Shown here piece by piece: positions 1 to 10,289 of a DNA stretch of 32,560 bases. The stretch lies in the NCBI GenBank assembly GCA_900095095.1, contig FMBT01000180.1:1-32560 (forward strand), given 5' to 3'. A program made the position numbers and the translations under genes. The notes under the pieces were generated by a model that worked only from the letters and a program-made list of their open reading frames with translations, had not been told where the DNA came from and searched no databases. How positions within the stretch are numbered: the first letter of the stretch is position 1; each line of letters begins with the position of its first letter. The stretch is from Fragilariopsis cylindrus CCMP1102 (Eukaryota; Bacillariophyta; Bacillariophyceae; Bacillariales; Bacillariaceae).

Positions 1-358
1 ATTCTTTAATCACGTTCGGGACAGACTTGAGGAAATGGGCTCGCGCTCGCTTTTCCGGACCAACCGGAAATATCCTTAGAACAATTTCACAGGATTGAAA
101 TTGAAAATACTAACTTAGTAGAAAATTCCGTTTCATATTTTTTTTTTCCGTTGATTAAAAGTTGAAAAAGCACAAACCAATTTCAACAGCCTTTCACGTT
201 TTGTCGTCATATTTACACAGAACAATACCGGGCGTAGATTTTGAATTGTGATTGTTTCATTTTGAGTTCGGAAGTACCTTGTTATCACTTATCGCTTATC
301 TCGGGATCATTAATAATTGCTTGTGTTGGAAGACAAACAATACAAAAGAATAATCGCA
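1..358. other. 5' flank of the first gene, no gene seen
   Basis: No coding pattern or RNA gene is visible here. It holds a T-run near 140-148 and AT-rich sequence, and presumably includes the promoter and leader of the F-box-like gene that starts at 359. Confidence 0.5.
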
Positions 359-1173
359 ATGGATAATAATACGGGGAAGCGCAGACGAGAAGGTTTTTGT
401 GACCTATGTAGTCCTACATTTGATGCTAGAATCTACTTCGCCCAATTCACGTGCAAGCAGCAGCACCAGCAGAAGGCGACAACAGCAACGATGACGGCTA
501 TTACGACGACCATCGCTGCAGTGTCATCATCATCATCAACAACAACATTGCTTAGTAGTAGTCCTAGTATCGGTAACAACCTTCATGATGAGAGTGGAGT
601 TATGCTTACTGTGTTTGGTTATCTCGATACACGTAGTTTGTTCCGGGTAAGTTTGGTACGCAAAGATTGGAATTGGACAAAAATGGATGGTATTAGATGG
701 ACGATACTAGCAAATTCTATGGTAAAAGTCCCAACAACGACCGAACCTGGAACACGGCGACGCAAAGAAAATATCCTATACGAAGGACCGGCAAGTGACA
801 AGCAATATATAAAAGATCAACTGAACTTAAAGAAACGTTTGCGTCATGGATTTTTAAGTAACATTACCGAAGAATGCTGGTGTCTTATTTGGTTTCGTCC
901 AGGATGTAATCCATCAACCACACAACCGCGTTTGGAAGTCGACGGAATGCTTGCCCGAATCACTGCTATCAATGGTGAATATTATGCATTCTCAAATGTC
1001 AGGCCGACTATGACTCTCGATCGGCCTGAAATTATTCTAGTTCATTCAAATCAATTTGCTGTTGAATGGGTAAACAACGGACACAACGTAGTGGGAGCTC
1101 GGATGAATGGTACGGAACTTGAGCACGAATTTAGAAGATGGAATACAGCATTTTGGACCGGGGCAATGTTAGG

Positions 1174-1204
<31 letters not shown>

Positions 1205-1296
1205 AATGACGACGATGACAATGACGACGATGACGACGATGATGATGATGACAGTGACGACGACGACGATGATGATGATGATGATGATGGCGATGG

Positions 1297-1333
<37 letters not shown>

Positions 1334-1495
1334 AATGACAATGACAATGGCGATGGCGATGGCGATGATAATAGTCTCGTTGAAAATATATCTGGTACAA
1401 TTGAGATTGAATTGGATGGTAGAACGACGATGATGATGATGATGATTGCGATGACAATGATAATGACGACTATGATGACGATACCACTGCCATAA
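359..1495 (+). CDS. F-box-like protein with Asp-rich C-terminal tail
   Basis: Single-exon reading frame of about 378 residues. I chose the ATG at 359; the frame opens a little earlier only through a TTG. After a Ser/Thr-rich N-terminus, residues of about 85-120 match an F-box: a VMLTVFGYLDTRSLFRVSLV core followed by a conserved K-D-W and an R-W-T about 15 residues on. F-box proteins normally bind SKP1 and select substrates for SCF ubiquitin ligases; that role is inferred from the family. The middle (about 130-270) is globular but unrecognised. Bases 1175-1370 encode an almost pure Asp/Asn/Gly tract from GAT/GAC repeats. The last 25 residues turn into a Met/Thr run because the same GATGAC repeat is read in another phase, so a single-base indel near 1420 is likely. 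In the other frame the Asp tract continues and the next stop lies near 1552, so the 3' end is uncertain. Confidence 0.6.
1172..1372 (+). repeat. GAT/GAC trinucleotide-hexanucleotide repeat inside CDS
   Basis: Imperfect GATGAC and GATGAT units run for about 200 bp and encode the Asp-rich tail of the F-box-like gene. The same hexamer recurs at 7608-7640 (non-coding), 11780-11975 and 16410-16440 (coding). Confidence 0.85.
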
Positions 1496-2075
1496 TACTA
1501 ATATATATGTCTTATAAGCTGGAGAATAGGAGCTGTTGTTACTGTTGTTGATTGATATGAATTTGTCCAATAGACTGAACAATTCAAACTCATCGCGCTG
1601 CTGCTGGGAGAAGTTTTTTTGTGGATGGAGTATGATTGTTGATGTCATTCCTGTCATTTCCTAGCATAGACAAAAGCTGATTAGCATATAACTACTACTA
1701 CTAACTACTACGATTTATTGTCTGAAAACGCCATAGCTTTAGTAATCGACAAGTTTGTCGACTATGTCCGATCGACGTATTTCAGAATTTTTTTTCCTTC
1801 GTTGTATGTCGTCTGTCGTCTACTGTACTAGTTAGTAGAATGAATAAAATTAAAGCTATGGTCTGTTGAATGAATAGAGATCATAATCTGAAAACATATC
1901 TGTTGACGCTTTCTTAGTAGCGCAGCCGCTTGCTTATAAGATGAAAGTATACGGTAGTAGTAAATCCGTTCCATAGAAAACTACGAAACTACTGGAACAA
2001 CAACATAGAATTCAAAGCACTTGCCATTTGGATGGGGAATTTTTTAAAAATGTATATTTAAATATTTATTTTACA
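1496..2075. other. intergenic, convergent gene ends
   Basis: AT-rich spacer between the tail of the F-box-like gene and the tail of the minus-strand DUF1475-like gene. Apart from the possible out-of-frame extension of the first gene to about 1552, I see nothing in it. Confidence 0.5.
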
Positions 2076-2612
2076 TCATTGGTGTTTTTGTGATGTGACA
2101 GGAAAAATACAAATATCATAGGCCCTATATCTTTGCAATATTTGTTTCTTATTATCTTCTTCTCGTATTATTGTTATCCAATAACTGAAGTGTACCACCT
2201 TATGTATCCAAAGAATAACCCAAAGACAACAAATAGGACTACCTAGCAAAGCAAATCCTAAATTCCAAGCAATACCCTTCATCCATGATGATTCACTTGA
2301 TAAAACGACGCCACCAAAACAAAGACATGCTCCATAATAATCAAATACAGTTGTTACTAACCAAACCGAATTCCATTCAATGGAATTATACTGGATCGGA
2401 AATAGTGGGAACTTGTAAAGCGTCGTTGATATTTTATAAAATAAAAAGACGAACAAAATACTGTAAATGATAATAATGGTACGATTCTTCTTCTTCTGCT
2501 GCTGCTGCTGCTGTCTACTTGTATTATTATTGCTCAGCATAGCTGTTGTTGTTGTTGTGCCTTCTTCCTCGGAGGTGGAACCTGTAGTAGTAGTAGTAGT
2601 AGTAGTATCCAT
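2076..2612 (-). CDS. DUF1475-like multi-pass membrane protein
   Basis: Single exon, 178 residues. The first 45 residues are Thr/Ser/Gln-rich low complexity and presumably cytosolic. The rest has about four hydrophobic segments: YSILFVFLFYKI, a segment around SVWLVTTVFDYYGACLCFGG, AWNLGFALLGSPICCLWVIL, and a weaker one near the end. The arrangement W-x(n)-DFY-like D-Y-Y, then E-S-S-W, then L-G-S resembles the DUF1475 family of small plant and bacterial membrane proteins, whose function is unknown. The match is from memory of the family pattern and is moderate. The gene is head-to-head with the GDP-fucose transporter, 464 bp apart. Confidence 0.6.
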   Translation of the reverse strand: MDTTTTTTTTGSTSEEEGTTTTTAMLSNNNTSRQQQQQQKKKNRTIIIIYSILFVFLFYKISTTLYKFPLFPIQYNSIEWNSVWLVTTVFDYYGACLCFGGVVLSSESSWMKGIAWNLGFALLGSPICCLWVILWIHKVVHFSYWITIIREEDNKKQILQRYRAYDICIFPVTSQKHQ

Positions 2613-3076
2613 TATACTTGTCTATTTATGTTATTGTTTGAAGTTCGAAGTCAGAACGAACGCAATTCGAAAACAAAGAACTCAAAGCAACAGAAAAATA
2701 CTTTTCTATCTCGTCCTGGGTAAGTACGCATTCTAATTATGTATTAAAGGTATGATCATATGATCGACATGATAGTCATTATTTATACTGCTTCGTCGCG
2801 TGAAATTTTCTTTAATTTATTACACTATATTTTTATAAACTAACGGCATTTATTTTTTTGTCGAGACATTATTTACTAATATTTAAACATCCTGCCTCTA
2901 TTGATCTATTCTCCTACTATCATCACATCTTCAAACCGAAGAAAATATATTTTCTGTCCTAACTTTTACTCTCCTCTAATCAAAAGCAACACAAAGTGGT
3001 CAGGTACCGAAATACGAACAATATATAAATTCCGACTAGAAATTTTAAAACAACAACAAACAAACAAACAAACAAA
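2613..3076. promoter_or_regulatory. bidirectional promoter region, DUF1475-like / SLC35C1
   Basis: A 464-bp AT-rich spacer separates two divergent start codons, so it must hold both promoters. An A/C-rich CAAA-repeat leader lies directly before the transporter ATG at 3077, the kind of unstructured leader seen before several starts in this window. No specific factor site was recognised. Confidence 0.45.
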
Positions 3077-4289
3077 ATGAGTGACTCAAAGTATATAGCA
3101 TCCGTCGTTGCGACGTATTGGTGCGTTTCTATTTCTATGGTATACTTGAACAAGATGCTTATGTCAAGTGAAGGTGTATCTATTTCGGCTCCACTTTTTA
3201 TTACATGGTTCCAATGTGTTGTCACTGCATTGATTTGTTGGGTTGCTGGAAAAATTTCTGAATCGTTACAAAAAAAGGGTGAAACACTTCCCTTCAATGA
3301 TGGAGATAAGGTTGTTAAGGGACATAACAAAAGTAAAAGTTTCTTTTCACAATTTCCCAAAGCAGAATACAATGCTGAGGTTGGTAAAAAGATTCTACCA
3401 TTGTCTATCATCTTTGTGGGTATGATTACCTTCAACAATTTATGTTTGAAGTATGTTGAAGTTTCCTTTTACAACGTCGCACGGTCGTTAACTATTGTCT
3501 TTAACGTATTTTTAAGTCAATTCATTCTGGGTAGTACTACATCAACGAAGACTGGAATTTGTTTGGCGGTTGTTATTGCTGGCTTCTTTTTGGGAGCCAA
3601 GGGTGAAGCTAAATTCTCAACCATCGGTACTATGTTCGGTATCTGTTCATCGGTATTCGTTAGTCTTAATTCTATATATACTAAGAAGGTATTACCAGCT
3701 GTCGATAATGATCATTGGAAATTAACTTTCTATAACAATGTCAACGCTGTTGTATTATTCGCACCACTTATTGCGTACTTCGAAGCGGGGACACTATATG
3801 GTGCATTAGGTAATCAAATGATTTCACCAGTTTTTTGGGCTGCAATGAGTGTTGCTGGCGTATTTGGATTTTCTATCGGTATCGTTACCGTAATGCAAAT
3901 CAAGGCAACAAGTCCATTATCACACAATATCTCCGGAACAGCCAAAGCTGCCGTACAAAGTATGATGGCATTTTATATCTGGAAAAATCCTGCCACCATC
4001 ATGGGTGTAACGGGCATGTAAGTATAATTCTATATACATTAATATATAATATTGATCAAAAATATAATTTGCAATACGAAATAATGCAATCGCACTGACT
4101 GCTCACTCACTCCTTTGTCAATTTTTACGATTCCGATCGTGTGTCTTTTTGTTGTAAAAACATAACAGGTTTGTTGTCCTTGGGGGATCCTTGTTGTATA
4201 CCGTCACTAAGATGCGAGAGGGTTCAGTGGGAGTGAAAAAGCCTGCACCATCGTCGTCTAAGGACGAAGAGGTCGAAATGAAAAAATAA
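3077..4289 (+). CDS. GDP-fucose transporter (SLC35C1 type)
   Basis: Two exons, 3077-4017 and 4169-4289, give 353 residues. The intron (4018-4168) has a GTAAGT donor and ends ACAG; splicing rebuilds an ATG codon. The protein is a ten-helix nucleotide-sugar transporter of the drug/metabolite superfamily that exchanges cytosolic GDP-fucose for GMP across the Golgi or ER membrane. It follows the animal SLC35C1 pattern closely: YWCVSISMVYLNK in helix 1, FITWFQC in helix 2, GMITFNNLCLKYV, SFYNVARSLTIVFNV, VSLNSIYTKKVLPAVD, KLTFYNNVNA, then SPLSHNISGTAKA and the exon-2 sequence FVVLGGSLLYT. Length is as expected for the family. The tail is Lys/Glu-rich and ends in E-M-K-K, not a canonical KKXX retrieval signal. 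It probably supplies fucosylation of glycoproteins or wall polysaccharides. No frame break is seen. Confidence 0.95.
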
Positions 4290-4936
4290 ACAATGATCAA
4301 TGTTACATACGTGCTCTTAAGTCAACAATAACAAAATGATGTCGGTTTCTATTATTTGATGCGAATAAAGTAAGAAATGAATGAATCAAGTCAGCATTCG
4401 GACCCAAATCGCAGACAAACTTATCATTTTAAAAGGAAAACAAATTAATTAATTGCTTGTCCCCAAAACCTTTATCTAGAGTTATTTTTCAGTGCATGCA
4501 TCTGTACATTTGCATGTCTGCATGTCTGCATGTTCTCCAATAGTACTTCAAGTAGCCACTAACTGAAATGAAAGGTATATGACTTTCCAACTTGCAACTA
4601 ACTTAACTACATTAAGCTACAATAAGATAATTTTAGTAGTGCTCAATAGTATTGTTATAGTAGAAAAGTTAAGCTTATACACTATGTATTTATTATGTAT
4701 GTATTTAGTTCATTATTTTACAGGAAAAAGAAGAAGAAACAATAGTAACACGAAAACCAATGTCAGTTCCCCTCTTCTTCTTTTTTAGTTCGTTTTTGTT
4801 CGGAGTTACCATGTTGGTATAATCGGATTGGTAATTCTGTACTGATTCAGTAGTAGAGCAGCAGTAGTAGTAATGGTAACAACAGCATCAGTCGAGGCAG
4901 CAGCAGCAGTACATTGTAATTAATTCATTAGTTCTT
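4290..4936. other. intergenic, tail-to-tail spacer
   Basis: Lies between the ends of the transporter and VAMP7 genes. It contains a short TGCATGTC direct repeat near 4511-4532 and CAG/TAG-rich sequence near 4855-4912. The small open frame at 4579-4788 has no protein-like features and is not called. Confidence 0.5.
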
Positions 4937-6063
4937 TCATGATGCCTTACAATGATGAAAGTTAAATCCACATACGGAAACGGATCCAAAATAAAGTGTA
5001 ACAAGAACAACAACCGCACAAATTGCACGATATTTCATTTGACGCCAATATAATGTCCGACGTAATGATCTACTTGATGATTCGAATCGGAATGCTTGTT
5101 GATTTAATTGATCCGTCTTATCCACTAATAATTCAATCTTTTCACCACGTTCCAATACACGTTCAATATTTTGTACCATCACATCTTTCACTTCATCAAT
5201 TTGTGATTTCACATTCCCAATATTATCAATGGATCGATCAGCCTCGTCGGAATTATAATATTCCATGCGTTCACTTAATAATAATTTAAAATCTTCATTC
5301 ATAGCGAATGCAATTGCCTGTTGGGCTGCCTCTAAACCAAATTTCATTAAAAAATTCGATTTAGTATCCTCTAAAAATGCAAATGGGATTCTGTGTTTAT
5401 TTTTTTCATCTGACATACATAAATAACAGATACCATTTTCCACTATATAATGGAACACATATTCATCGTACACGTATGTCATTTTCCCATCCTGTTGTGG
5501 AATCTTTTCTAATAATACTCGTGTTACTGTTGGAAAATTCCCGGTGGCTTTTTATAACAAATTTTAATTTTTAAAACAAATTGGACAAAAAGAAATCGAA
5601 TAAAAATGAACGAAATAAATAAACAGGAATGTCAGAATCGTTTAATATACAAAGGAGAAAAGAAGGAAGAGGAAGAGGCAGAAGAAGGAGAGTCAGAGAA
5701 CGCCAACAACAACAACAAGATAGAAAATATTAAAAAACAGCGAATGGGAGTCGAGTCGAGTCGTACTAAAGAAGAAGAAAGAAACGCGACCGAGCAATTA
5801 ATATCAGAACAGAACAAAACAAAACAAGATATCATTAACGTAGTGTTATAGAAACATAATATCTCTACTGTATGAATATGCTATTGCTGTTGACGTTTTT
5901 AATATGCCTTTCATTCGAGAGGGGGGGGAGTGAAATGGGAATCTTTTCGGCGGTCCCATTTTTACGTACGATTTATCTTCACTTCATTTTACTTACCAGA
6001 ATTGTTTGTATTTTCTGCCAGGACTGTCTGTTGACGAGAAACAAGAGCATAGAGGATAGTCAT
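4937..6063 (-). CDS. VAMP7-type longin R-SNARE
   Basis: Two exons on the minus strand, 5997-6063 and 4937-5547, give 225 residues, close to the usual 220. The donor GTAAGT and the acceptor at 5548-5549 rejoin a GCC codon. Exon 1 encodes MTILYALVSRQQTVLAE, the first strand of a longin domain; exon 2 continues it through K-I-P-Q-Q and the VFHYIVENGICYLC segment. The SNARE helix follows (about 130-190): IDEVKDVMVQNIERVLERGE, with the central Arg of R-SNAREs in the NIERVLERGE stretch, then KIELLVDKTDQL. One transmembrane helix (CAVVVLVTLYFGSV) and a short Cys-containing luminal tail end the protein. VAMP7 proteins drive fusion at endosomes, vacuoles and the plasma membrane, with the longin domain controlling sorting. 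The intron is 449 bp. Confidence 0.93.
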
Positions 6064-6615
6064 CGTTGTTGATGTTGATTTGGTCTTTGTATGAAAGAAC
6101 AGTTCTTTTGTTGTTTGTTCTGTTTTTATAATGTTGTGTTGTTGTTGATAGATTATTCGATTATTGATTGTCACGAGAAATATCACGTGAGAAGTTATAC
6201 GCCTTCGGCGGCGTTATTATGGTTCACGTGTTTAGTCGTGTTAAAAAATCTTCGTTGTTCGCCGTGAAAAATCGATCGATTACACACGTGGTAATCTCAA
6301 CGCGAAAATATATGTCATAAAGAATTCGCGTTTCTTCACGGTTTGTTCGCAGTTATTCTAAGCGACGACATTGATCCTACGATATATATGCATAACATTC
6401 TTTCATACTGGTCCTGCCTGGCAATAGCTAGTAACTTTAGTGCAATTTTAGGAGTCGAGTCACTCTGATTACAAATTACAAACACAAAAACGAACGCAAC
6501 ATAAAACATAACTTCTACAATCGAAACAACAACACAAAAACATACTGTAAAACAGCTCGTACTAGCAGCAACTGACACAATAGCAACAGCAAGAGGATTA
6601 ACCCATCAATCAACC
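6064..6615. promoter_or_regulatory. bidirectional promoter with three CACGTG boxes
   Basis: A 552-bp spacer separates the divergent VAMP7 and six-cysteine genes. Three perfect CACGTG palindromes lie at 6184-6189, 6225-6230 and 6285-6290, within 107 bp. CACGTG is the G-box/E-box core bound by bZIP and bHLH factors. Which gene they control is unknown. Confidence 0.5.
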
Positions 6616-7569
6616 ATGATGATCACCACCACCAACAACATCAAAAACATTATTGGCACGACTGTCACTACTATTTTCTTCCTTATTGCGGTTGTATTAT
6701 TATCTCAATTACATGCGATCGAAGCGGATATTATCATTTCCTATAAGGAAGAACAATGCTTAGAGTTGACTGGTGCAGTATTTGAGGCTGCCGATAAAGA
6801 CTTACTAATTGCACGACATGACTTTGCAAGTTCTATGGAAATGGATATGACATCAAAACAAAAAATGTATGCAAAATATCCTGAAGAGAGATTAGAAATG
6901 TATGACGATGCATGTACAGATAACGGTGGTATGTTACATACTATCAAACTTGATTTTTTTGACTGTACAATGAGAGGCTCGAATGAAGATATTGAATTAA
7001 CAGTAAAGAATTTTGCAAATTGTATGGCAGACGTTGTTGAATGTAAGGATTTCGGTCAAGAACATTTATTACAAGAAGCATGGGAAGAATTAGGATTACA
7101 TTGTGAATTAGAAGATGGAGAAACAAAGAAGGACCCATCACCATCTGATAAAAAGAGTGACACCAATAGTGATATTGCAAAGAAAGAAAAGGAAGCGGCA
7201 GCTAAAGGTGCCGACGATGTCGACAAAGAAGAAAAGAAATCTGAATACATCCCAAAGGAGGGAAAATCATCATCGTCTTCTACGAAGAAGAAACATGGAT
7301 TTATGAAATTTGTTTTATTTGTAAGTGTTTGTGGGGCAGGATTTTTCATTTTCGATCGACGTCGTCGGGGTTTATCGGTTCCATACCTTCCTACGTGGGC
7401 CGGAGGTACATCATCACTTCCATTTGGTGGAGTTAATACATCAAGATTCCAAGGACGTGGAACAGCTCAGACTGGATTTGTTTCTAATTATAACTTATTA
7501 TCAGCAGAAGATGAAGTTAATTACAATATAAACAATGAATTGCAACTCTCTTCGAATCTCACTGCGTAA
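6616..7569 (+). CDS. Secreted/type I membrane protein with one six-cysteine module
   Basis: Single exon, 317 residues, family not recognised. Residues of about 10-38 are a signal peptide (IIGTTVTTIFFLIAVVLLSQ then an H-A-I-E-A cleavage region). Residues 48-162 form a module with exactly six cysteines: C-x51-C-x16-C-x18-C-x6-C-x19-C, including D-D-A-C, F-F-D-C, N-F-A-N-C and W-E-E-L-G-L-H-C. A Lys/Glu/Ser-rich linker follows, then one transmembrane helix (FMKFVLFVSVCGAGFFIF) with an Arg-rich D-R-R-R-R stop and an approximately 70-residue tail, giving lumen/outside-N, cytosol-C topology. The same module occurs four times in the gene at 10290-13202, so the two are paralogues. Starts at the first of two adjacent ATGs. 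No frame break is seen. Confidence 0.8.
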   Translation: MMITTTNNIKNIIGTTVTTIFFLIAVVLLSQLHAIEADIIISYKEEQCLELTGAVFEAADKDLLIARHDFASSMEMDMTSKQKMYAKYPEERLEMYDDACTDNGGMLHTIKLDFFDCTMRGSNEDIELTVKNFANCMADVVECKDFGQEHLLQEAWEELGLHCELEDGETKKDPSPSDKKSDTNSDIAKKEKEAAAKGADDVDKEEKKSEYIPKEGKSSSSSTKKKHGFMKFVLFVSVCGAGFFIFDRRRRGLSVPYLPTWAGGTSSLPFGGVNTSRFQGRGTAQTGFVSNYNLLSAEDEVNYNINNELQLSSNLTA

Positions 7570-7605
7570 AGTCAAGTTAAAGAAATAATATCCCCATCCA
7601 TACGA

Positions 7606-7640
<35 letters not shown>

Positions 7641-8622
7641 AATGTGATTTCGCCCCCTCGTTATACATGGCATGCCGCAAGTATGAGAATGACGAAACAT
7701 TGATGGTTAAATAAAGACAGTAGTAATTCAGAAACAACATAGATACGGACAAAGGAAGAATATTGAGTTGGAAGAAGACTTTGGTTGGAATATTTATATA
7801 CTTATGAAACGAAACGAAACGAAAACAGCAAATCGAAATGTATTTTAAATTAAAATAGTAAAAGAAAAGGATAGTACAATACATTAAGCTATTCTATCTT
7901 ATACATAGTATCCTTACGCTTGTATCCTCACAAATTTACTCTTAATGATAGGGCTGATGAACTCTTGACGGAGGGGAAGCCGATTTTCTAGTACTATTAC
8001 TACAAGTATTCAGTTGTTGTTTCTGCTATATACATCTTCATCGGAGTTTGTGTGTCTGCATCTATCAATTGTTGTCTTTTATTATTTTTAATTCCATCAT
8101 TCATGAGATAGTTTAATAAATTTTGTTGTCAGACCAGTAGAAGAAAGATGAGACAGCAGGCATCCCACCACATAGTTAGTAGGTGTGGCACTCAATATGT
8201 TGATTTGCTGCTGCTGATATTAGATTTGTATCACTAACGGAAATATCAGTCAGTGCTGATAGATACAGATTATTTGTATGCTCGCATTATAATTTCTCTA
8301 ACTAATATTGTACAATAATTAATTGTACCAAGTAAGAAGTAGACTCAATTTGATTTGGCACTTGAGGGAAACGTTATTTTTTGTTAATTTTTTTCGCGTT
8401 CACCGTGGGAAATTATTGCAACAGAAGTCGTATCGTCGTAACAGGGCCGTTCAAATGGCGTGAAAATAAAACCAACGCAATGCTACTGAATTAATTGAAA
8501 GAATTTTTGAAACCAAGAACTAGAAATTTGCACCACTGCGAATTTGCTGTTTCTATTAAATTAATTGTCATTGCATAATAACTGGAAAGGTACATATAAA
8601 AGAAGTAATATCAAATATTAAG
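7570..8622. other. 1.05-kb intergenic spacer with GATGAC repeat
   Basis: A GATGAC hexamer repeat (7608-7640) lies 38 bp after the stop of the six-cysteine gene. The remainder is AT-rich with no coding pattern. The short frames on the minus strand at 7501-7884 are repeat-derived and are not called. Confidence 0.5.
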
Positions 8623-9610
8623 ATGACATCGACTGCTAGTACCGAAGACGCAATGGTCCGCCTTAATGTAGGTGGCCACCGATACGACGTCCCTCGATCT
8701 TTGTTCGAGCTTTATCCTCGTTCGATGTTAGCTCGTCTCGTCAGTGATGAATGGAACACGGATGAAATCAACATCACGATGATGGTAGCAGCGATTACCA
8801 CGAAGATGACACGATCATCTTTATCGACCGCAATGGTCATCGATTCCAATACGTGTTGGACTATATGCGTGATCGAGAGGTGAACTTACCCATGACAGAA
8901 TCGATCGAAGCGACAAGGAAAGAATTGGAGTATTATGGACTGGACGGTGTAAGAGGTGAAGAAACAACGTCGCCGTCAATCACGTTGGGATCTCCAGCAG
9001 AAGCTAGACGTTCATGGCCGTCATGGGAGGAAACAAACAGGAAGAACTAGAATCTCTTGGTAAGACCATTCGAGATGCGAAAGAACAATGACAAGATGCA
9101 AAATCACAAACACGCTATCAAATTAGCCCAATCGTTGTTTGAACATAGTGTTATCCATTCCGGGGATGATGTAGGTCCCGGTCATCGATGTACAATTCTT
9201 ATTCGAGAGAAAGATGAGAGAAATACCTGCCCTGATGTATTGAAAGAAGAGGAATTCTTTCGAGCGAAACTACGATCATACGGCTTAGAATTGGTGAATT
9301 ACAAGATACCTAAGTACATGTGTTTAGGAGATGAACCCTGTCAATTTGTTATAGAATTCAAAAACATCTCCGAAAATACCGTGATGACACCAAGCGGAGT
9401 TCCAAATGCCTCTCATAATGAATCGCCATCCGGGAGTTTCCATCCTTGTAGTGCCCCGTCATATAGCCTAGTACAATTTGTATTCGATGACTATCGGGCC
9501 CTCATGATAATCGGAGCTTTTACCATTCATTGTCTTGGTGCACTAGCAATGTCTTCAACCTAGAAGAACTCGAGCAGCAATTTAACACAGGTTTCTCCGC
9601 TCACCCGTAG
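8623..9610 (+). pseudogene. BTB (T1/KCTD-like) domain gene, frame broken
   Basis: The N-terminus matches a potassium-channel tetramerisation-type BTB domain: VRLNVGGHRYDVPRSLFEL, then a D-E-W and, in another frame, IIFIDRNGHRFQYVLDYMRD and an E-L-E-Y-Y-G-L. KCTD proteins are oligomeric adaptors, often for CUL3 ubiquitin ligases. The domain is split by a one-base loss near 8766 (an AAA run). Further breaks lie near 9012 (frame change into MAVMGGNKQEELESL), an in-frame TGA at 9089-9091, a one-base gain at the AAA run 9120-9122, and a frame change near 9535 before an E-E-L-E-Q-Q-F tail ending at 9610. The part after the BTB domain has a helical, coiled-coil-like stretch and an unrecognised C-terminal domain. 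Five lesions in under 1 kb suggest a pseudogene, but four are single-base indels that could be sequence error. Confidence 0.55.
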
Positions 9611-10289
9611 GTCCAATTTTGGGAGGATAGCACAGTGGTGAGTATAATAAGCTTGCTGTTTACAATATATAGAAAAGGAATATATCTCACTAATATGGTG
9701 AATATACCTATAACATATCCGAATAATATCATAGCTCAATCATAATTCCTTAAAGGAATATTTATATATTTAATGAAAGACAAAACTAGACAGAGTATAC
9801 ACTATTCAGCTGTATCATTTATCACAGAAACCTACAATAATTCTGGCACTAATCTAGAACTACTACCGTTTGATGAGGATCGGACAGGACTCACAAGGAA
9901 CTAATCTTACAAGCGTACGGACAAGTTAAATTTCAAATGAGAGATCTAGTTCAGTTGTTTATCAAGATAAAGTAGTCATTCAGATAAGTGAAAGTATTCT
10001 GATTGTTCTGTTGCCTAAACATATTCCTAATCATCCAATACTGTATACTTGCTGTCCAATAGAAAGCAGTGGCTCGCTACTATAGTACATCTACATATGG
10101 ATTGCGGAACTTCAAATTAATTTATTCAAAGTCAGAAAGAAAGGGGAATTGAAAATAGCCCCCCCTCCCTCGATCCCCCTCAATATTATTACATACGGCA
10201 GAACGATTATTTCCGAAATTCAAAAAAAAAATGAAAACAGCGAGAAAAAAGAAAAACAACAACAAAATGAGCAATGCCACAACTAACTG
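9611..10289. other. intergenic spacer with short uORF
   Basis: AT-rich with no long open frame. A seven-codon upstream ORF starts at 10267 in good A-rich context and ends with a TGA whose last base is the first base of the ATG at 10290, giving a TGATG overlap. Confidence 0.4.

Noticed and set aside
1051..1657. Long Ser-, His-, Val/Ile- and Met-rich frames around the Asp repeat
   Set aside because: They are other-frame readings of the same GATGAC repeat.
4579..4788. Short hydrophobic open frame in the tail-to-tail spacer
   Set aside because: AT-driven composition, no homology pattern, and no context supporting a gene.
5606..5851. Lys/Glu-rich open frame on the plus strand
   Set aside because: It lies wholly in the VAMP7 intron on the other strand and has only charged low complexity.
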